From positions 1 to 8,377 of the forward strand of contig PKYZ01000397.1 in NCBI GenBank assembly GCA_003132865.1: a DNA stretch of 8,377 bases, in the 5' to 3' direction. Both the position numbers and the translations under genes were made by a program. This stretch comes from Bryobacterales bacterium. GTDB lineage: Bacteria; Acidobacteriota; Terriglobia; Bryobacterales; Bryobacteraceae. This document shows positions 7,393-8,377 of the stretch, one piece after another (positions within the stretch are counted from its first letter, which is position 1; each line of letters opens with the position of its first letter). Below the pieces are notes generated by a model. The model was given only the letters and a program-made list of their open reading frames with translations. It was not told where the DNA came from and made no database searches.

Positions 7393-7419
7393 GGACCGCT
7401 GCACTCGCCCAATAGTTCC
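7393..7419 (-). promoter_or_regulatory. Possible ECF-sigma-type promoter for the macroglobulin gene
   Basis: On the minus strand GGAAC (7419-7415), a typical -35 core of extracytoplasmic-function sigma factors, is followed after 17 bases by GGTCC (7397-7393), similar to a -10 core. This would start transcription about 35 bases before the ATG. An envelope-stress sigma factor would suit an exported protease trap. The match rests on two short motifs and could be chance. Confidence 0.25.
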
Positions 7420-7512
7420 ACAAGGCTGTCACAGAGGAATTCCGCCAGCGGGCCATTCCTTTCGAAACAATCTTGGATCGCTGCCGCGCCGGCCCCAGGG
7501 TCGCCGGCAATT

Positions 7513-7534
7513 CACAGGCTGAAGCCTGTGCCAC
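7513..7534. repeat. Palindromic repeat abutting a stop codon
   Basis: Arms CACAGGC (7513-7519) and GCCTGTG (7524-7530) pair perfectly over 7 bases around a TGAA loop. The tail CCAC (7531-7534) touches the TAG stop of the hypothetical gene with no spacing. In the gene's direction it reads stop, GTGG foot, then hairpin. There is no T-run, so it looks like a REP-type element rather than a standard terminator. Confidence 0.85.
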
Positions 7535-8173
7535 CTAGCGGGGCGGTTTGGGCGCTTCGGTCTGTGGCACATCCTGTGGGCTGGAAGACGGTGATGCGTC
7601 ACTGAACCCTTTCACGGGTTTACCATTCTCCGCCCGGTAGAGGACTTCGGACTCGCCGGTCGAGGGATTCACCACAGTTACCCGGAGCTTGGGAGGGTGC
7701 TCATACTTTTGTTTCTTTCCTTGCGATTGTTCCGGCTGTTTCGGTTGTTCCGACTGTTTCTCGCGGGCGGTTTTGATGCGGTCCAACTCCTTATAGGCCT
7801 TGAAGTAGGCGCGTTCCAGGCGGCACTGGAATTGCGTCATACGGCCGAAGATGGCAGCGCGGGCGTTGGCGGACTTGGCTTCGGCGTAGCAATCGGCTTC
7901 GAACACTTCGGCGCGCACCAGCTTCCACTGGGCGATGGCCGCCTGGTCGACCAGGTACTGCTCGGCCGGGGTTTGTGGCTGGTATTGGGCTTGGAGTCCG
8001 GCGAGGATCTGGTCAAAGTCTTCGCGATTCTCGCCGGGCAGAACAACGGTGCGGGCGCGGAGGCCGTGGTGCAGCGCATTCATGGAAGCCGTGGCCTTAC
8101 CCGGGCGTGTTTTTGGACCCGTGGACTTGCGTGCATTGCGGCGATTTGCCGCGGTTTGTCTCTTTGTTGACAT
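7535..8173 (-). CDS. Hypothetical protein of the N-terminal 'STGPKT' family
   Basis: A 212-residue protein of unknown function. The start at 8173 is chosen because AAGG (8184-8181) lies 7 bases upstream and the protein then begins MSTKRQTAANRRNARKSTGP. The basic motif NARKSTGPKTRPGKATASMN (13-32) followed by ALHHGL (33-38) is, to my recollection, a recurrent N-terminus in short proteins of Acidobacteriota and Planctomycetota, often in many copies per genome. Residues about 50-136 look fully helical (ENREDFDQILAGLQAQ, then LVDQAAIAQWKLVRAEVFEA). A Gln/Pro/Lys linker (137-156) follows with the near-repeat EQPKQPEQ. A short strand-rich piece, LRVTVVNPSTGESEVLYR (163-180), and a Ser/Pro-rich tail end it. 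No signal peptide or membrane segment is seen. The basic front suggests nucleic-acid contact, but this is a guess. Confidence 0.85.
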   Translation of the reverse strand: MSTKRQTAANRRNARKSTGPKTRPGKATASMNALHHGLRARTVVLPGENREDFDQILAGLQAQYQPQTPAEQYLVDQAAIAQWKLVRAEVFEADCYAEAKSANARAAIFGRMTQFQCRLERAYFKAYKELDRIKTAREKQSEQPKQPEQSQGKKQKYEHPPKLRVTVVNPSTGESEVLYRAENGKPVKGFSDASPSSSPQDVPQTEAPKPPR

Positions 8174-8180
8174 AGAGTTA

Positions 8181-8186
8181 CCTTTT
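8181..8186 (-). promoter_or_regulatory. Ribosome binding site deciding the hypothetical protein start
   Basis: AAAAGG on the minus strand (8186-8181) stands 7 bases before the ATG at 8173. The frame stays open for 67 more codons upstream to a GTG at 8374. That stretch consists largely of hairpin repeats and tandem copies, so it is taken as non-coding. Confidence 0.65.
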
Positions 8187-8219
8187 CTGAACGAACGAAG
8201 CCAATTTTGGGGCGGAGTG

Positions 8220-8261
8220 GGCGAGCTGCGCTCGCCAACATCGACAAAAGGCGTCGATGTT
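8220..8261. repeat. Two adjacent perfect hairpins upstream of the hypothetical gene
   Basis: The first has arms GGCGAGC (8220-8226) and GCTCGCC (8230-8236) around the 3-base loop TGC. It is followed without a gap by 9-bp arms AACATCGAC (8237-8245) and GTCGATGTT (8253-8261) around a 7-base loop. Their loops differ from the TGAA/TGGA family, which suggests a different repeat type. They lie in the 5' region of the hypothetical gene, so an effect on its transcription is possible. Confidence 0.85.
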
Positions 8262-8264
8262 ACG

Positions 8265-8296
8265 AGGGGCGACGCGGCGAAGGGGCGACGCGGCGA
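8265..8296. repeat. Exact tandem duplication of a 16-bp unit
   Basis: The unit AGGGGCGACGCGGCGA is present twice, head to tail, at 8265-8280 and 8281-8296 with no mismatch. It lies between the two hairpin groups of the repeat cluster. A recent slippage duplication is the simplest explanation, and the copy number may vary between strains. Confidence 0.9.
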
Positions 8297-8334
8297 TCCT
8301 TGTGCGGGACTCCGTGCGTCCTTCACGCGCTCTG

Positions 8335-8374
8335 GCGGGACCGAAGTCCCGCGCGGGCTCAAGCCCAATGCCAC
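8335..8374. repeat. Palindromic repeats at window end with GTGGC foot
   Basis: A 7-bp hairpin, GCGGGAC (8335-8341) with GTCCCGC (8346-8352) around CGAA, is followed by a shorter one, GGGC (8355-8358) with GCCC (8363-8366) around TCAA. The tail GCCAC (8370-8374) touches TTA at 8375-8377, which is TAA on the minus strand. This matches the stop-plus-GTGG-plus-hairpin order seen at the ends of the other minus-strand genes. Confidence 0.75.
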
Positions 8375-8377
8375 TTA
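8375..8377 (-). other. Possible stop codon of a further minus-strand gene
   Basis: TTA here reads TAA on the minus strand and directly precedes a GTGGC-footed hairpin repeat, as the true stop codons at 978-980, 2076-2078 and 7535-7537 do. The rest of such a gene would lie beyond the window. Only three bases are visible, so this is a prediction from the pattern. Confidence 0.35.

Noticed and set aside
7350..7421. A 24-residue upstream extension of the macroglobulin starting MELLGECSGP
   Set aside because: It would bury the signal sequence behind charged residues, has no good ribosome binding site, and covers the putative promoter and leader.
7346..7456. A possible 36-codon leader peptide starting MARWRNSSVT whose TGA overlaps the macroglobulin ATG as ATGA
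   Set aside because: The overlap suggests translational coupling, but AAAGGA abuts its ATG at poor spacing, the peptide has no recognisable pattern, and one such overlap is easily chance. Conservation upstream of orthologues would be needed.
8220..8377. A CRISPR array or attachment site
   Set aside because: The units are palindromes of differing sequence plus one tandem pair. There is no regular repeat-spacer spacing, no cas gene, and no integrase or tRNA.

Overview
The window is high-GC bacterial DNA. The gene set points to Acidobacteriota, probably a Solibacter/Bryobacter-type soil bacterium: a very large alpha-2-macroglobulin carrying a carboxypeptidase-regulatory-like domain, a small protein of the recurrent N-terminal 'STGPKT' family, and many short palindromic repeats around genes. 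This assignment is inferred from protein style and repeats; there is no rRNA or other marker gene.

Layout: (1) 56-922 (+) is an atypical short-chain dehydrogenase/NAD-dependent epimerase with a GTG start. (2) It converges on 978-1985 (-), an exported parvulin-type peptidyl-prolyl isomerase. Nearly all of the 55-bp gap between them is a double-hairpin repeat. (3) 2076-7349 (-) encodes a 1757-residue exported alpha-2-macroglobulin with an intact CxEQ thioester motif and a C-terminal domain resembling the metazoan receptor-binding domain. (4) 7535-8173 (-) encodes a 212-residue protein of unknown function. (5) 8174-8377 is a repeat cluster with no supported gene. The three minus-strand genes share a direction, but each gap carries hairpins and there may be a promoter in front of the macroglobulin gene, so a single operon is not proven. 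Two of the three products act outside the cytoplasm: the isomerase as a folding helper and the macroglobulin as a protease trap or surface-protection protein. Any functional link between them is inference.

The most interesting layer is the repeats. Short perfect hairpins with a GTGG foot and a mostly constant tetraloop (TTCA or TCCA in the minus-strand sense) but variable stems begin within 0-1 base of the stop codon of every minus-strand gene. The same arrangement follows a TAA at the last three bases of the window, which predicts another minus-strand gene just outside. One 49-bp double-hairpin copy lies in frame inside the macroglobulin gene and adds about 17 residues, including two of the only three cysteines in the mature protein. 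The intergenic and intragenic copies differ at just two bases, and these two bases pair with each other in the stem (C-G versus T-A), which is a compensatory change. The architecture resembles REP elements moved by RAYT transposases, but no RAYT gene is visible here. I found no RNA genes, CRISPR arrays, insertion sequences or broken genes.
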